From positions 4,434,501 to 4,498,500 of the forward strand of contig NC_015422.1 in the NCBI RefSeq assembly GCF_000204645.1: a stretch of DNA of 64,000 nt, written 5' to 3'. This DNA comes from Alicycliphilus denitrificans K601. Its GTDB lineage: Bacteria > Pseudomonadota > Gammaproteobacteria > Burkholderiales > Burkholderiaceae_C. Position numbers and translations under genes: made by a program. How positions within the stretch are numbered: the stretch's first letter is position 1; each line of letters opens with the position of its first letter. This document shows positions 1-7,821 of this stretch, piece by piece. Below the pieces are notes generated by a model. It was not told the DNA's origin. It did not search any database and saw only the letters and a list, made by a program, of their open reading frames with translations.

Positions 1-245
1 CGGCCTGGGGCGGGTTCCTGTACGTGGGCGTGTTCTCGATGTGGGCCGGCTTCTTCGCCTGGTACCGCGGGCTGGCCCTGGGTGGCGCGTTGCGCGTGAG
101 CCAGACGCAGCTGCTGCAGCCGTTTTTCTCGATCCTGGCGGCGATCCCGCTGCTGGGCGAGCCGCTGGACATGGTGACGCTCGGCTTCGCCGCGGCGGTG
201 GTGGCCACCGTGGCCGTCGGCAGGCGCATGCCGGCAGGGAATTGA
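1..245 (+). CDS. DMT/EamA family transporter, C-terminal end (partial)
   Basis: This is the last 80 or so residues of a membrane protein whose start lies before the window; the open frame runs from base 3 to the TGA at 243-245. Hydrophobic stretches and the segment FLYVGVFSMWAGFFAWYRGL, followed by a LLQPFFSILAAIPLLGE-like stretch, match the end of the second EamA repeat of drug/metabolite exporters. These are ten-helix inner-membrane proteins that export amino acids or small metabolites. Substrate cannot be told. The aminotransferase downstream on the same strand is separated by a possible terminator, so they may not be cotranscribed. Confidence 0.75.
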   Translation, partial: AWGGFLYVGVFSMWAGFFAWYRGLALGGALRVSQTQLLQPFFSILAAIPLLGEPLDMVTLGFAAAVVATVAVGRRMPAGN

Positions 246-293
246 CGTTACGTTATGCTGCGCGCGCTGCCCTTACCCGCAGGGCCGCGCACC

Positions 294-314
294 GCCGCAC
301 AACGGCATTTTTTT
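294..314 (+). terminator. Possible weak rho-independent terminator after the DMT transporter
   Basis: GCCG and CGGC pair around a five-base loop and are followed directly by A and seven T residues (308-314). The stem is only four base pairs, so this is tentative. The position, between the transporter stop at 245 and the aminotransferase start at 360, is right for a terminator. Confidence 0.35.
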
Positions 315-359
315 GAGTGATGGATGGCGTAACACCCGCACGCCTTTGGAGATGAACGA

Positions 360-1541
360 ATGACGAACTGGACCCTGGCCGCACGCGCCGCCAAGATGAA
401 CCCCTCGGTGATCCGCGAGATCCTCAAGGTCACCGAGAAGCCCGGCATCATCAGCCTGGCCGGCGGCCTGCCCTCGCCCAAGACCTTCCCTATCGAATCC
501 TTCGCCGCCGCGGCCGCCTCGGTGCTGGCCAACGAAGGCGCGTCGGCGCTGCAATACGCCGCCAGCGAGGGCCACGCGCCGCTGCGCGAGGCCATCGCCG
601 GGTTCCTGCCCTGGGACGTGCATCCGGACCAGGTGCTCATCACCACCGGCTCGCAGCAGGCGCTGGACCTGGCGGCCAAGGTGCTCATCGACGCGGGCAG
701 CCGCGTGCTGGTGGAGACGCCCACCTACCTGGGCGCGCTGCAGGCCTTCGCGCCCATGGAGCCCCAGGTGGTGTCGGTGGCCAGCGACGACGAGGGCGTG
801 CTGATCGACGACCTGGCCGCCAAGGCCGGCAGCGGGGCGGACAAGGCGCGTTTCCTGTACGTGCTGCCCAACTTCCAGAACCCCACGGGCCGCACCATGA
901 GCGAGGCGCGCCGCGAGGCCCTGTCCGCCCGCGCCGCCGAGCTGGGCCTGCCGCTGATCGAGGACAACCCCTACGGCGACCTGTGGTTCGACAAGGCCCC
1001 CCCGAAGCCCCTGGCCGCGCGCAACCCCGAGGGCTGCCTCTACATGGGATCATTTTCCAAGGTGCTGGCGCCCGGCCTGCGCCTGGGCTACCTCGTCGCG
1101 CCGCGCCAGATGTATCCCAAGCTGCTGCAGGCCAAGCAGGCGGCCGACCTGCACACGCCCAGCTTCAACCAGCGCCTGGTGGCCGAGGTGCTGAAGAACG
1201 GCTTCCTGGACCGCCACGTGCCCACCATCCGCCAGCTCTACAAGCGGCAGTGCCAGGCCATGGTGGCCGCGCTGGAGAAGGAAATGCAGGGCCTGGGCGT
1301 GACCTGGAACCGCCCCGACGGCGGCATGTTCCTGTGGCTGCGCCTGCCCGAGGGCATGAGCGCGCTTGAACTGCTGCCCCGCGCCGTAGAGCGCAACGTG
1401 GCCTTCGTGCCCGGCGCCGCCTTCTACGCCCAGCAGGCCGACGAGCGCACGCTGCGCCTGTCGTTCGTCACCGCCTCCGAGGAGCAGATCCAGACCGCCG
1501 TCGCCGCGCTGGCCGCCGCCATCCGCGAAACGGCCGCCTGA
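360..1541 (+). CDS. PLP-dependent aminotransferase, fold type I (2-aminoadipate/MocR-domain type without HTH)
   Basis: 393 residues. Moves an amino group from an amino acid to a 2-oxo acid in the cytoplasm. The sequence has the class I/II layout of LysN/kynurenine aminotransferase II proteins: SLAGGLPSP near residue 30, TTGSQQALDL around 100, PNFQNPTGRTMS around 172, and SFSK with the Schiff-base lysine at about residue 234, followed by RLGYLVAP. No N-terminal GntR HTH domain is present, so it is the enzyme and not a MocR regulator. GGAG eight bases before ATG 360 supports the start. PhzF follows after 14 bp. Exact substrate is unknown; 2-aminoadipate or branched or aromatic amino acids are plausible. 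Confidence 0.88.
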   Translation: MTNWTLAARAAKMNPSVIREILKVTEKPGIISLAGGLPSPKTFPIESFAAAAASVLANEGASALQYAASEGHAPLREAIAGFLPWDVHPDQVLITTGSQQALDLAAKVLIDAGSRVLVETPTYLGALQAFAPMEPQVVSVASDDEGVLIDDLAAKAGSGADKARFLYVLPNFQNPTGRTMSEARREALSARAAELGLPLIEDNPYGDLWFDKAPPKPLAARNPEGCLYMGSFSKVLAPGLRLGYLVAPRQMYPKLLQAKQAADLHTPSFNQRLVAEVLKNGFLDRHVPTIRQLYKRQCQAMVAALEKEMQGLGVTWNRPDGGMFLWLRLPEGMSALELLPRAVERNVAFVPGAAFYAQQADERTLRLSFVTASEEQIQTAVAALAAAIRETAA

Positions 1542-1555
1542 GGAAGGCCCTGACC

Positions 1556-2431
1556 ATGCGCCAGCGCCCGTTCCAGCAGGTCGACGTCTTCACCGCCACG
1601 CCCTACCTCGGCAACCCGCTGGCCGTGGTGCTCGATGGCGAGGGCCTGACCACCGAGGACATGCAGCGGTTCACCCACTGGACCAACCTGTCCGAAGCCA
1701 CCTTCGTGCTGCCGCCCACGCCCGAGGGCCGCGCCGCCGGCGCCGACTATCGGCTGCGCATCTTCTGCCCCGGGCGCGAGCTGCCGTTCGCCGGCCACCC
1801 CACGCTGGGCAGTTGCCACGCCTGGCTGCAGGCCGGCGGCCGGCCGCGCGCGGCCGGCCGCATCGTGCAGGAATGCGGCGTGGGCCTGGTCACGCTCAGG
1901 CGCGACGACGAGCGCCTGGCCTTCGCCGCGCCGCCGCTCATCCGCAGCGGCCCGCTGGCCGAGGACGACGTGCGCCTCATCGCGCGCGGCCTGGGCATTG
2001 CGCGCGAGGACATCATCGCGCACGCCTGGTGCGACAACGGCCCGAACTGGCGCGGCGTGATGCTGCGCTCGGCCGAGCAGGTGCTGCGGCTCAAACCCGA
2101 CGCCGCGGTGCTGGCCGGGCTGGACGTGGGCGTGGTGGGCCCGCGCGGCAAGGTCGGCGTGGTGGGCGCGAGCGATGCCGAGGGCATCGCCTTCGAGGTG
2201 CGCGCCTTCTTCCCCGGCAACAACGGCCTGGCCGAAGACCCCGTCACCGGCAGCCTGAACGCCGCGCTGGCGCAGTGGCTCATGGGCGCGGGCCTGGCGC
2301 CCGCGCGCTACGTGGCCAGCCAGGGCACGGCGCTGGGCCGCGCGGGGCGCGTGCACGTGGAGCAGGAGGGCGAGCACATCTGGATCGGCGGCCACTCGGT
2401 CACCTGCGTGCACGGGGAGGTGCAGCTGTGA
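1556..2431 (+). CDS. PhzF family epimerase/isomerase
   Basis: 291 residues, the normal length for the family. The start FQQVDVFTATPYLGNPLAVV and the centre ELPFAGHPTLGSCHAWL are PhzF signatures; the glutamate in NLSEATFV near residue 45 matches the general acid/base of PhzF. In phenazine producers PhzF isomerises trans-2,3-dihydro-3-hydroxyanthranilate, but there are no other phz genes here. Most PhzF-like proteins are of unknown function and are annotated as isomerases. GAGGAAG lies before ATG 1556. The stop overlaps the GTG start of the next gene by four bases, indicating translational coupling. Confidence 0.85.
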   Translation: MRQRPFQQVDVFTATPYLGNPLAVVLDGEGLTTEDMQRFTHWTNLSEATFVLPPTPEGRAAGADYRLRIFCPGRELPFAGHPTLGSCHAWLQAGGRPRAAGRIVQECGVGLVTLRRDDERLAFAAPPLIRSGPLAEDDVRLIARGLGIAREDIIAHAWCDNGPNWRGVMLRSAEQVLRLKPDAAVLAGLDVGVVGPRGKVGVVGASDAEGIAFEVRAFFPGNNGLAEDPVTGSLNAALAQWLMGAGLAPARYVASQGTALGRAGRVHVEQEGEHIWIGGHSVTCVHGEVQL

Positions 2432-3402
2432 CGCACGACACCACCCTGCCCTCGCTGGCCGACATCGAGGCCGCCGCGCAACGGGTCTACCGGGAGTTCC
2501 AGCCCACGCCCCAGTACCGCTGGGGCTTGCTCGCCGACCGCCTGGGCACCGAATGCTGGGTCAAGCACGAGAACCACAACCCCGTGGGCGCGTTCAAGAT
2601 CCGCGGCGGCCTGACCTACTTCGACCAGCTGGCAAGCCAGGGCCGGCTGCCGCGCGAGGTCATCAGCGCCACGCGCGGCAACCACGGCCAGAGCATGGGC
2701 TGGGCCGCGCGCCGCCACGGCGTGGCCTGCACCATCGTCGTGCCGCGCGGCAACTCGGTGGAAAAGAACGCCGCCATGCGCGCCCTGGGCGTGAACCTGG
2801 TGGAACACGGCGAGGACTTCCAGGCCGCGCGCGAGCACGCCCTGCAGCTGGCCGAAGAGCGCGGCGCCCACATGGTGCCCAGCTACCACCCCCATCTGGT
2901 GCGCGGCGTGGCCACCTACTGGTGGGAATTCCTGCGCGCCGTGCCGCACATGGACGTGGCCTACGTGCCCATAGGCCTGAGCTCGGGCGCCTGCGCCGCC
3001 GTGGCGGCCAGGCAGGCCCTGGGCCACCGCGTGCGCATCGTGGGCGTGGTCAGCCGCCACGCCACCACCTATGCCGACTCGTTCGCCGCCGGCCACGTGG
3101 TGGCCGCGCCCGTCAGCACGCAGCTGGCCGACGGCATGGCGGTGCGCGTGGCCGACCCCGATGCGCTGGCGGTGCTGCTGCCCGCGCTCGACCACTTGGT
3201 ACAGGTCGGCGACGACGAGGTGGCCGCCGCCATGCGCGCCCTGTTCACCGACACCCACAACGTGGCCGAGGGCGCCGGCGCCGCGGCCCTCGCCGCCGCG
3301 ATGCAGGAGCGCGAACGGCTGCGCGGCCAGTGCGTGGGCCTGGCGCTCACGGGCGGCAACGTGGACGCGGAGGTCTTCGCGCGCGTGCTCGCCGGGCGCT
3401 GA
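2428..3402 (+). CDS. Threonine/serine dehydratase-like PLP enzyme (fold type II)
   Basis: 324 residues from GTG 2428, which overlaps the PhzF stop (GTGA) and has GGGGAGG seven bases upstream. The PLP lysine is in NPVGAFKIRGG (about residue 57), the asparagine/serine loop is ATRGNHGQSMG, and a glycine-rich phosphate loop is GLSSGACAAV. This is the family of catabolic threonine dehydratases, serine racemases and the EutB-like dehydratase of ectoine breakdown, which deaminate hydroxyamino acids to 2-oxo acids. It has no ACT regulatory domain, so it is a catabolic form. Next to an aminotransferase and PhzF it probably acts in degradation of an unusual amino acid; the substrate is inference. Confidence 0.83.
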   Translation: MTHDTTLPSLADIEAAAQRVYREFQPTPQYRWGLLADRLGTECWVKHENHNPVGAFKIRGGLTYFDQLASQGRLPREVISATRGNHGQSMGWAARRHGVACTIVVPRGNSVEKNAAMRALGVNLVEHGEDFQAAREHALQLAEERGAHMVPSYHPHLVRGVATYWWEFLRAVPHMDVAYVPIGLSSGACAAVAARQALGHRVRIVGVVSRHATTYADSFAAGHVVAAPVSTQLADGMAVRVADPDALAVLLPALDHLVQVGDDEVAAAMRALFTDTHNVAEGAGAAALAAAMQERERLRGQCVGLALTGGNVDAEVFARVLAGR

Positions 3403-3598
3403 GCCGGTTTCGGCCAGCGAAACACCGCGCCGCACGGCCCACGCAGGGCGGGGCGCGCCGGGCGCCCGCCGCGCCAGGGTTTTCCCGACGCGCGATTTCA
3501 GTCCTCGAAACTTTCGCCACCGCGTTTGACGCGCCACGCGCGCGCCCAACACCATTGCCCCCGAGGCCGCATGCACGAGCGGCCCGGGAGACATACAC

Positions 3599-4687
3599 AT
3601 GCGATGGAGACAACGCCCCGAAGGCTCGAACTGGGGCGACTTCGGGCCCGACGACCAGCTGGGACGCGCCAACCTGATCGGCCCCGAGCAGGTGCGCAAG
3701 GGCGCGCTGGAGGTGCGCGAGGGCGTGAGCCTGTGCCTCTCGCTGCCGCTGGACTACCCCGGCGGCAACGGCCTGAACCCGCGCCGCCACCCGCCCGTGC
3801 TGCGGCCCACGCGGCGCGGCGACGTGCCCTACGTGAACTTCCCGCTGGGCCACGTGTACACCGGCGCCACCGACGTGATCAGCGACGACCAGGCGCTGCT
3901 GTCGCTGCAGTACTCCACGCAGTGGGATTCTCTGGCCCACGTGGGCGCGCTGTTCGATCCCGAGGGCGACGGCCGCCTGCGCACCGTGTACTACAACGGC
4001 TACCGCGGCCACGAGCACATCCTGGGCCCGCAGGACCACGGCCTGCCCGCACGCGGCGATGACGGCGCGCCCGCGCGCTACCAGCCCGTGTGCTGCGAGG
4101 GCCGCGCGAGCGACGAGAGCGTGGCCCTCGCGCTGGGCGTGGAGCACCTCGCCGTCAAGGGCATGCAGGGGCGCGGCGTGCTCGTGGACCTGGCGCGCGC
4201 CTACGGCATGGACTTCCGCGACATCGGCTACGACGAGCTCATGCGCGCCATGGAGCGCGGCGGCGCCACTGTGGAGCCCGGCGACATGCTGCTGCTGCGC
4301 ACGGGCTTCGCCGGGCTGGTGCTGTCCATGCAGCGCCAGCCCGACGCGCACCGCCTGCACCACAGCTGCGCGGCGCTGGACGGCGGCGACGAGAAGCTGC
4401 TGCAATGGATCACCGACAGCGGCATCGCCGCCCTCATCGCCGACAACTACGCCGTGGAGCGCCACCCGCCCCGGCGCGTGCCCGAGGACGGCGCGCCCTA
4501 CCCCGTGCTGCCGCTGCACGAGCACTGCCTGTTCAAGCTGGGGCTACCGCTCGGGGAGCTCTGGTACCTCGAAGAGCTGGCCGACCGGCTGCACGCCAGC
4601 GGCCGCACGCGCTTCCTGCTCACCGCCCCGCCGCTGCGCCTGCCCGGCGCCGTGGGCTCGCCCGTCACCCCCATCGCCACGCTCTGA
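3599..4687 (+). CDS. Cyclase-family (kynurenine formamidase-like) metal hydrolase
   Basis: 362 residues. Contains the PF04199-type metal site DSLAHVGALFDPEGDG near residue 110 (histidine and aspartate ligands) and a second histidine-rich segment near the C terminus (LPLHEHCLF). Family members hydrolyse amides, esters or lactones, for example N-formylkynurenine or isatin. The long N-terminal part (EGSNWGDFGPDDQLGRANL) is typical of the large uncharacterised cyclase subgroup found beside ABC or Bug receptors in Burkholderiales. GGGAGA precedes ATG 3599. A 196-bp gap separates it from the dehydratase, so it may have its own promoter. Confidence 0.8.
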   Translation: MRWRQRPEGSNWGDFGPDDQLGRANLIGPEQVRKGALEVREGVSLCLSLPLDYPGGNGLNPRRHPPVLRPTRRGDVPYVNFPLGHVYTGATDVISDDQALLSLQYSTQWDSLAHVGALFDPEGDGRLRTVYYNGYRGHEHILGPQDHGLPARGDDGAPARYQPVCCEGRASDESVALALGVEHLAVKGMQGRGVLVDLARAYGMDFRDIGYDELMRAMERGGATVEPGDMLLLRTGFAGLVLSMQRQPDAHRLHHSCAALDGGDEKLLQWITDSGIAALIADNYAVERHPPRRVPEDGAPYPVLPLHEHCLFKLGLPLGELWYLEELADRLHASGRTRFLLTAPPLRLPGAVGSPVTPIATL

Positions 4688-4712
4688 CCATCACTACTAT
4701 CAGGAGACAACC

Positions 4713-5954
4713 ATGCACCCATCTTCCACCCCCATCCGCCGCGCCTGCCGCGCGCTGTGCGCCGGCCTCGCCCTGCTTGCCACGGCGGCCGGCGCGCAGG
4801 ACACGCGGATTTCCGACGACGTCGTGCGCCTGGGCATCCTCACCGACCTGAACGGCCCGTTCGCCGACATCACCGGCCCCGGCAGCGCCGCCGCGATCCA
4901 GATGGCCATCGACGACTTCGGCGGCCAGGTGCTCGGCAGGAAGATCGAGCTGATCGTTTCCGACCACCAGAACAAGGCCGACATCGCATCGAGCAAGGCG
5001 CGCGAATGGTTCGACACCGGCAAGGTGGACGCCATCATGGACGTGGCCGTCTCCGCCCCCGCGCTGGCGGTGCTGGAGATCGCCAAGCAGAAGCAGAAGG
5101 TCATCATCTTCAACGGCCCCGGCCTGGACCGCCTGACGGGCGACCTGTGCATGCCCAGCACCGTGCACTACGTCTACGACACCTACGCCCTGGCCAACGT
5201 GACGGCCAGCGCCATCACCGAGCGCGGCGGCAAGGACTGGTTCTTCGTCGCCGCCGACTACGCCTTCGGCCACAGCCTGCAGGAGCAGGCCGGCGCCGTG
5301 GTGGCGGCGCACGGCGGCAAGGTGCTGGGCGCGGCCAAGCACCCGATCGGGGCGACCGACTTCGCATCCTTCCTGCTCAGCGCGCAAAACAGCAGGGCCC
5401 AGGTGGTGGGCCTCGCCAACGCGGGCGGCGACACGGTCAACACCATCAAAGCCGCGCGCGAGTTCGGGCTGACCCAGGGCAAGAACAAGCAAACCCTGGC
5501 CGGCCTGCTCATGTACATCAACGACGTGCACGCCATCGGCCTGCGCACCGCCGCGGGCCTGATGCTCACCGAGGCGTTCTACTGGGACATGAACGACGCC
5601 ACGCGCGCCTGGTCCAAGCGCTACTTCGAGAAAATGAAGAAGATGCCCAACATGAGCCAGGCGGGCGCCTACTCGTCCACCATGCACTACCTCAAGGCCG
5701 TGCAGGCCGCCAAGACCGACGACACCGCCAAGGTCATGGCCCAGATGAGGGCCACGCCCATCAACGACTTCTTCGCCAAGAACGGCCGCATCCGCGAAGA
5801 CGGGCGCATGGTGCACGACATGTACCTGTTCGAGGTGAAGACGCAGGCCGAGTCCAAGTACCCGTGGGACTACTACAAGCTCGTCGCCACCGTGCCGGGC
5901 GACAAGGCCTTCCTGCCGCTGCCCCAGTCCAAGTGCCCGCTGGTGAAGAAATGA
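4713..5954 (+). CDS. ABC transporter substrate-binding protein, branched-chain amino acid (Peripla_BP_6) type
   Basis: 413 residues with a signal peptide cleaved after ATAAGAQ (about residue 28). The mature protein opens VVRLGILTDLNGPFADITGP, the classic Liv-type receptor start, and carries the lobe signature GKDWFFVAADYAFGHSLQ. It captures a ligand in the periplasm for an ABC importer. AGGAG at 4702-4706 sits before ATG 4713. No permease or ATPase is encoded beside it, so it must use components from elsewhere, possibly the complete Liv set at 27.2-32.0 kb. The next gene overlaps by four bases (ATGA). Large aromatic-binding members of this family occur in catabolic operons, so an aromatic or cyclic ligand is plausible. 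Confidence 0.86.
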   Translation: MHPSSTPIRRACRALCAGLALLATAAGAQDTRISDDVVRLGILTDLNGPFADITGPGSAAAIQMAIDDFGGQVLGRKIELIVSDHQNKADIASSKAREWFDTGKVDAIMDVAVSAPALAVLEIAKQKQKVIIFNGPGLDRLTGDLCMPSTVHYVYDTYALANVTASAITERGGKDWFFVAADYAFGHSLQEQAGAVVAAHGGKVLGAAKHPIGATDFASFLLSAQNSRAQVVGLANAGGDTVNTIKAAREFGLTQGKNKQTLAGLLMYINDVHAIGLRTAAGLMLTEAFYWDMNDATRAWSKRYFEKMKKMPNMSQAGAYSSTMHYLKAVQAAKTDDTAKVMAQMRATPINDFFAKNGRIREDGRMVHDMYLFEVKTQAESKYPWDYYKLVATVPGDKAFLPLPQSKCPLVKK

Positions 5955-7078
5955 GCACGGCCCTCATCGTCGGCGCCACGGGCGTCGTCGGCCAGGCCTG
6001 CCTGCGCCACTTCGCCAGCCTGCCCGGCTGGAACGCCATCGGCGTGGCGCGCCGCGCCATCACGCCGCCGCCCGGCGCGCAGGCCCTGCAGCTCGACCTG
6101 CAGGACGGCGCCGCCTGCGCCGCCGCGCTGGGTGCGCGCGATGACATCACCCACGTCGTCTACGCCGCCGTCTACGAGCAGCCCGGCGGCCTGGTGGGCG
6201 GCTGGCGCGATCAGGAGCAGATGCGCATCAACCTCACGATGCTGCGCAACGTGGTCGAGCCCCTGTCCCGCCCCGGCGACGCGCTGCGCCACGTGACCAT
6301 CATGCAGGGCGGCAAGGCCTACGGCGTGCACATCCACCCGCAGATCGCCGTGCCTGCGCGCGAGCGCTGGCCGCGCGACGCGCACGAGAACTTCTACTGG
6401 CTGCAGGAAGACTTCCTGCGCGAGCGGCAGGCGCAGAGCGGCGCATGGCACTTCACCATCATGCGCCCGCGCATCGTCTTCGGCGACGCCCTGGGCAGCC
6501 ACATGAACCCCATCCCCGCCATCGGCGTCTACGCCTGGCTGCGCCACGAACAGGGCCTGCCGCTGGCCTACCCCGGCGGCCCGGCGCGCGTGAACCAGGC
6601 CATCGACGCCGACCTGATCGCCCAGGCCTGCGCCTGGGCCGCCGAGTCGCCCAATGCGCGTAATGAGACCTTCAACCTGGACAACGGCGACGTGTTCGTC
6701 TGGCAGAACGTCTGGCCCGCCATCGCCGACGCGCTGGGCATGCCCGCGGGCGCGCCCGAGCCACAGTCGCTGGCCGCGCTGCTGCCCACCCAGCAGCAAG
6801 CGTGGGAACGCATCGTGGACAAGTACCAGCTCGCCGCGCCACGCGATCTGACGGCCTTCATCGGCCAGGGCGCGGCCTATGCTGATTTCCAGATGAACCA
6901 CGGCCGCGAGGGGCCGCTGGCGCCGGTCATCATGAGCTCGGTGAAGATCCGCCAGGCGGGCTTCCACGCCTGCATCGACACCGAGGACATGTTCCGCAAG
7001 TGGTTCGGCCGGCTCCAGGAGCGCCGCCTGCTGCCCCCGTCCGCCCAGGCACGTGCAAACGAGGACATGGAAGAATAA
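5951..7078 (+). CDS. SDR-family NAD(P)H reductase of the PRISE (progesterone 5-beta-reductase/iridoid synthase-like) group
   Basis: 375 residues. The nucleotide site is VGATGVVGQ at residues 7-15. Instead of the usual SDR YxxxK, it has MQGGKAYGVH (lysine about 122) and ENFYWLQEDFL (tyrosine about 149), which is the lysine plus distal tyrosine arrangement of PRISE enzymes that reduce activated C=C bonds. Bacterial members are commonly annotated only as NAD-dependent epimerase. It starts inside the stop of the binding-protein gene (ATGA). Cotranscription with a receptor and a cyclase hydrolase suggests reduction of an enone or enoate in the degraded compound; that is inference. Confidence 0.8.
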   Translation: MSTALIVGATGVVGQACLRHFASLPGWNAIGVARRAITPPPGAQALQLDLQDGAACAAALGARDDITHVVYAAVYEQPGGLVGGWRDQEQMRINLTMLRNVVEPLSRPGDALRHVTIMQGGKAYGVHIHPQIAVPARERWPRDAHENFYWLQEDFLRERQAQSGAWHFTIMRPRIVFGDALGSHMNPIPAIGVYAWLRHEQGLPLAYPGGPARVNQAIDADLIAQACAWAAESPNARNETFNLDNGDVFVWQNVWPAIADALGMPAGAPEPQSLAALLPTQQQAWERIVDKYQLAAPRDLTAFIGQGAAYADFQMNHGREGPLAPVIMSSVKIRQAGFHACIDTEDMFRKWFGRLQERRLLPPSAQARANEDMEE

Positions 7079-7087
7079 TGCTTCCAA

Positions 7088-7137
7088 TTTGATAGCTTAA
7101 GTCGCTCATGCGACAAGCGCAGGGACGTGGCTTGACC
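7088..7137 (+). repeat. Copy of the GATAGC palindromic intergenic repeat
   Basis: The element begins TTTGATAGCTT and ends CTTGACC. Inside it GTCGC (7101-7105) and GCGAC (7110-7114) form a perfect short hairpin. Head, length and tail match the copies near 18.27, 25.40, 36.05 and 50.53 kb. It fills the space between the reductase stop and the phosphatase promoter and may also act as a processing or termination signal. Confidence 0.6.
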
Positions 7138-7149
7138 ACAATCGTGCCC
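7137..7149 (+). promoter_or_regulatory. Candidate -10 element for a leaderless phosphatase transcript
   Basis: CACAAT (7137-7142) stands exactly seven bases before ATG 7150 and no Shine-Dalgarno sequence is present. The same spacing occurs before hemE, the PAS gene and the AEC gene. No convincing -35 hexamer is visible. Confidence 0.45.
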
Positions 7150-7821
7150 ATGGGAACGCTCTACCTCGTGCGCCACGGCCAGGCCTCGTTCGGCGCGGAT
7201 GACTACGACCGGCTGAGCCCGCTCGGGCAGGCGCAGGCCGAACGCCTGGGCAGCTACTGGCGCGAGCGCGGACTGCGCTTCGACGCCGTGCTGTGCGGCA
7301 CGCTGCACCGCCATGCGCAGACGCTGCAGGGCATCCGGCAGGGCCTGCCCGGCACGCCCGAGCCGCTGCTGACGCCCGGCCTGAACGAGTACGACAGCCA
7401 GGCGCTGATCCAGGCCATGCACCCCGCGCCGCTGCCGCGGCCCGACACGCCCGAGCTGCGCAGGCAGCATTTCCGCCTGCTGTGCGACGCGCTGGCGCAG
7501 TGGATGGCCGGCACCATCAGCCCGGCGGGCATGCCCGGCTGGAACGACTTCGCGGACGGCGTGCACGCCGCCCTCGCTCACGTGCGCAGCCGGCACACGG
7601 GGCACAACGTGCTGCTGGTCTCCAGCGGCGGGCCGATCGCCACGGCCGTGGGCCAGGTGCTGTCCACCCCGCCCGAGGTGACGATCGCGCTGAACATGCG
7701 CATCCGCAACAGCGCGGTGACGGAGTTCGGCATCTCGCCCAAGCGCCTCATGCTGCAGACCTTCAACACCCTGCCCCACCTGGACGGGCCCGCGCACGCG
7801 GGCTGGGTCACTCACGCCTGA
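7150..7821 (+). CDS. Histidine phosphatase superfamily protein (variant lacking the second catalytic histidine motif)
   Basis: 223 residues. LYLVRHGQASFG at residues 4-15 gives the phosphohistidine nucleophile of the phosphoglycerate mutase/SixA superfamily, and RLSPLGQAQAERL is the following conserved helix. Where most members have SHGG with the second histidine, this one has LLVSSGGPIATAV (near residue 157). The variant is known to me in some uncharacterised bacterial members, so activity may be altered but not necessarily lost. ATG 7150 is preferred over an upstream in-frame start because it directly precedes the conserved strand and fits the promoter spacing. The end overlaps the convergent cyclase gene by ten bases. 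Confidence 0.82.
   Translation: MGTLYLVRHGQASFGADDYDRLSPLGQAQAERLGSYWRERGLRFDAVLCGTLHRHAQTLQGIRQGLPGTPEPLLTPGLNEYDSQALIQAMHPAPLPRPDTPELRRQHFRLLCDALAQWMAGTISPAGMPGWNDFADGVHAALAHVRSRHTGHNVLLVSSGGPIATAVGQVLSTPPEVTIALNMRIRNSAVTEFGISPKRLMLQTFNTLPHLDGPAHAGWVTHA

Noticed and set aside
1556..2431. PhzF as evidence for phenazine production
   Set aside because: No phzA, B, D, E or G gene is present; PhzF-like isomerases are widespread without phenazine synthesis.
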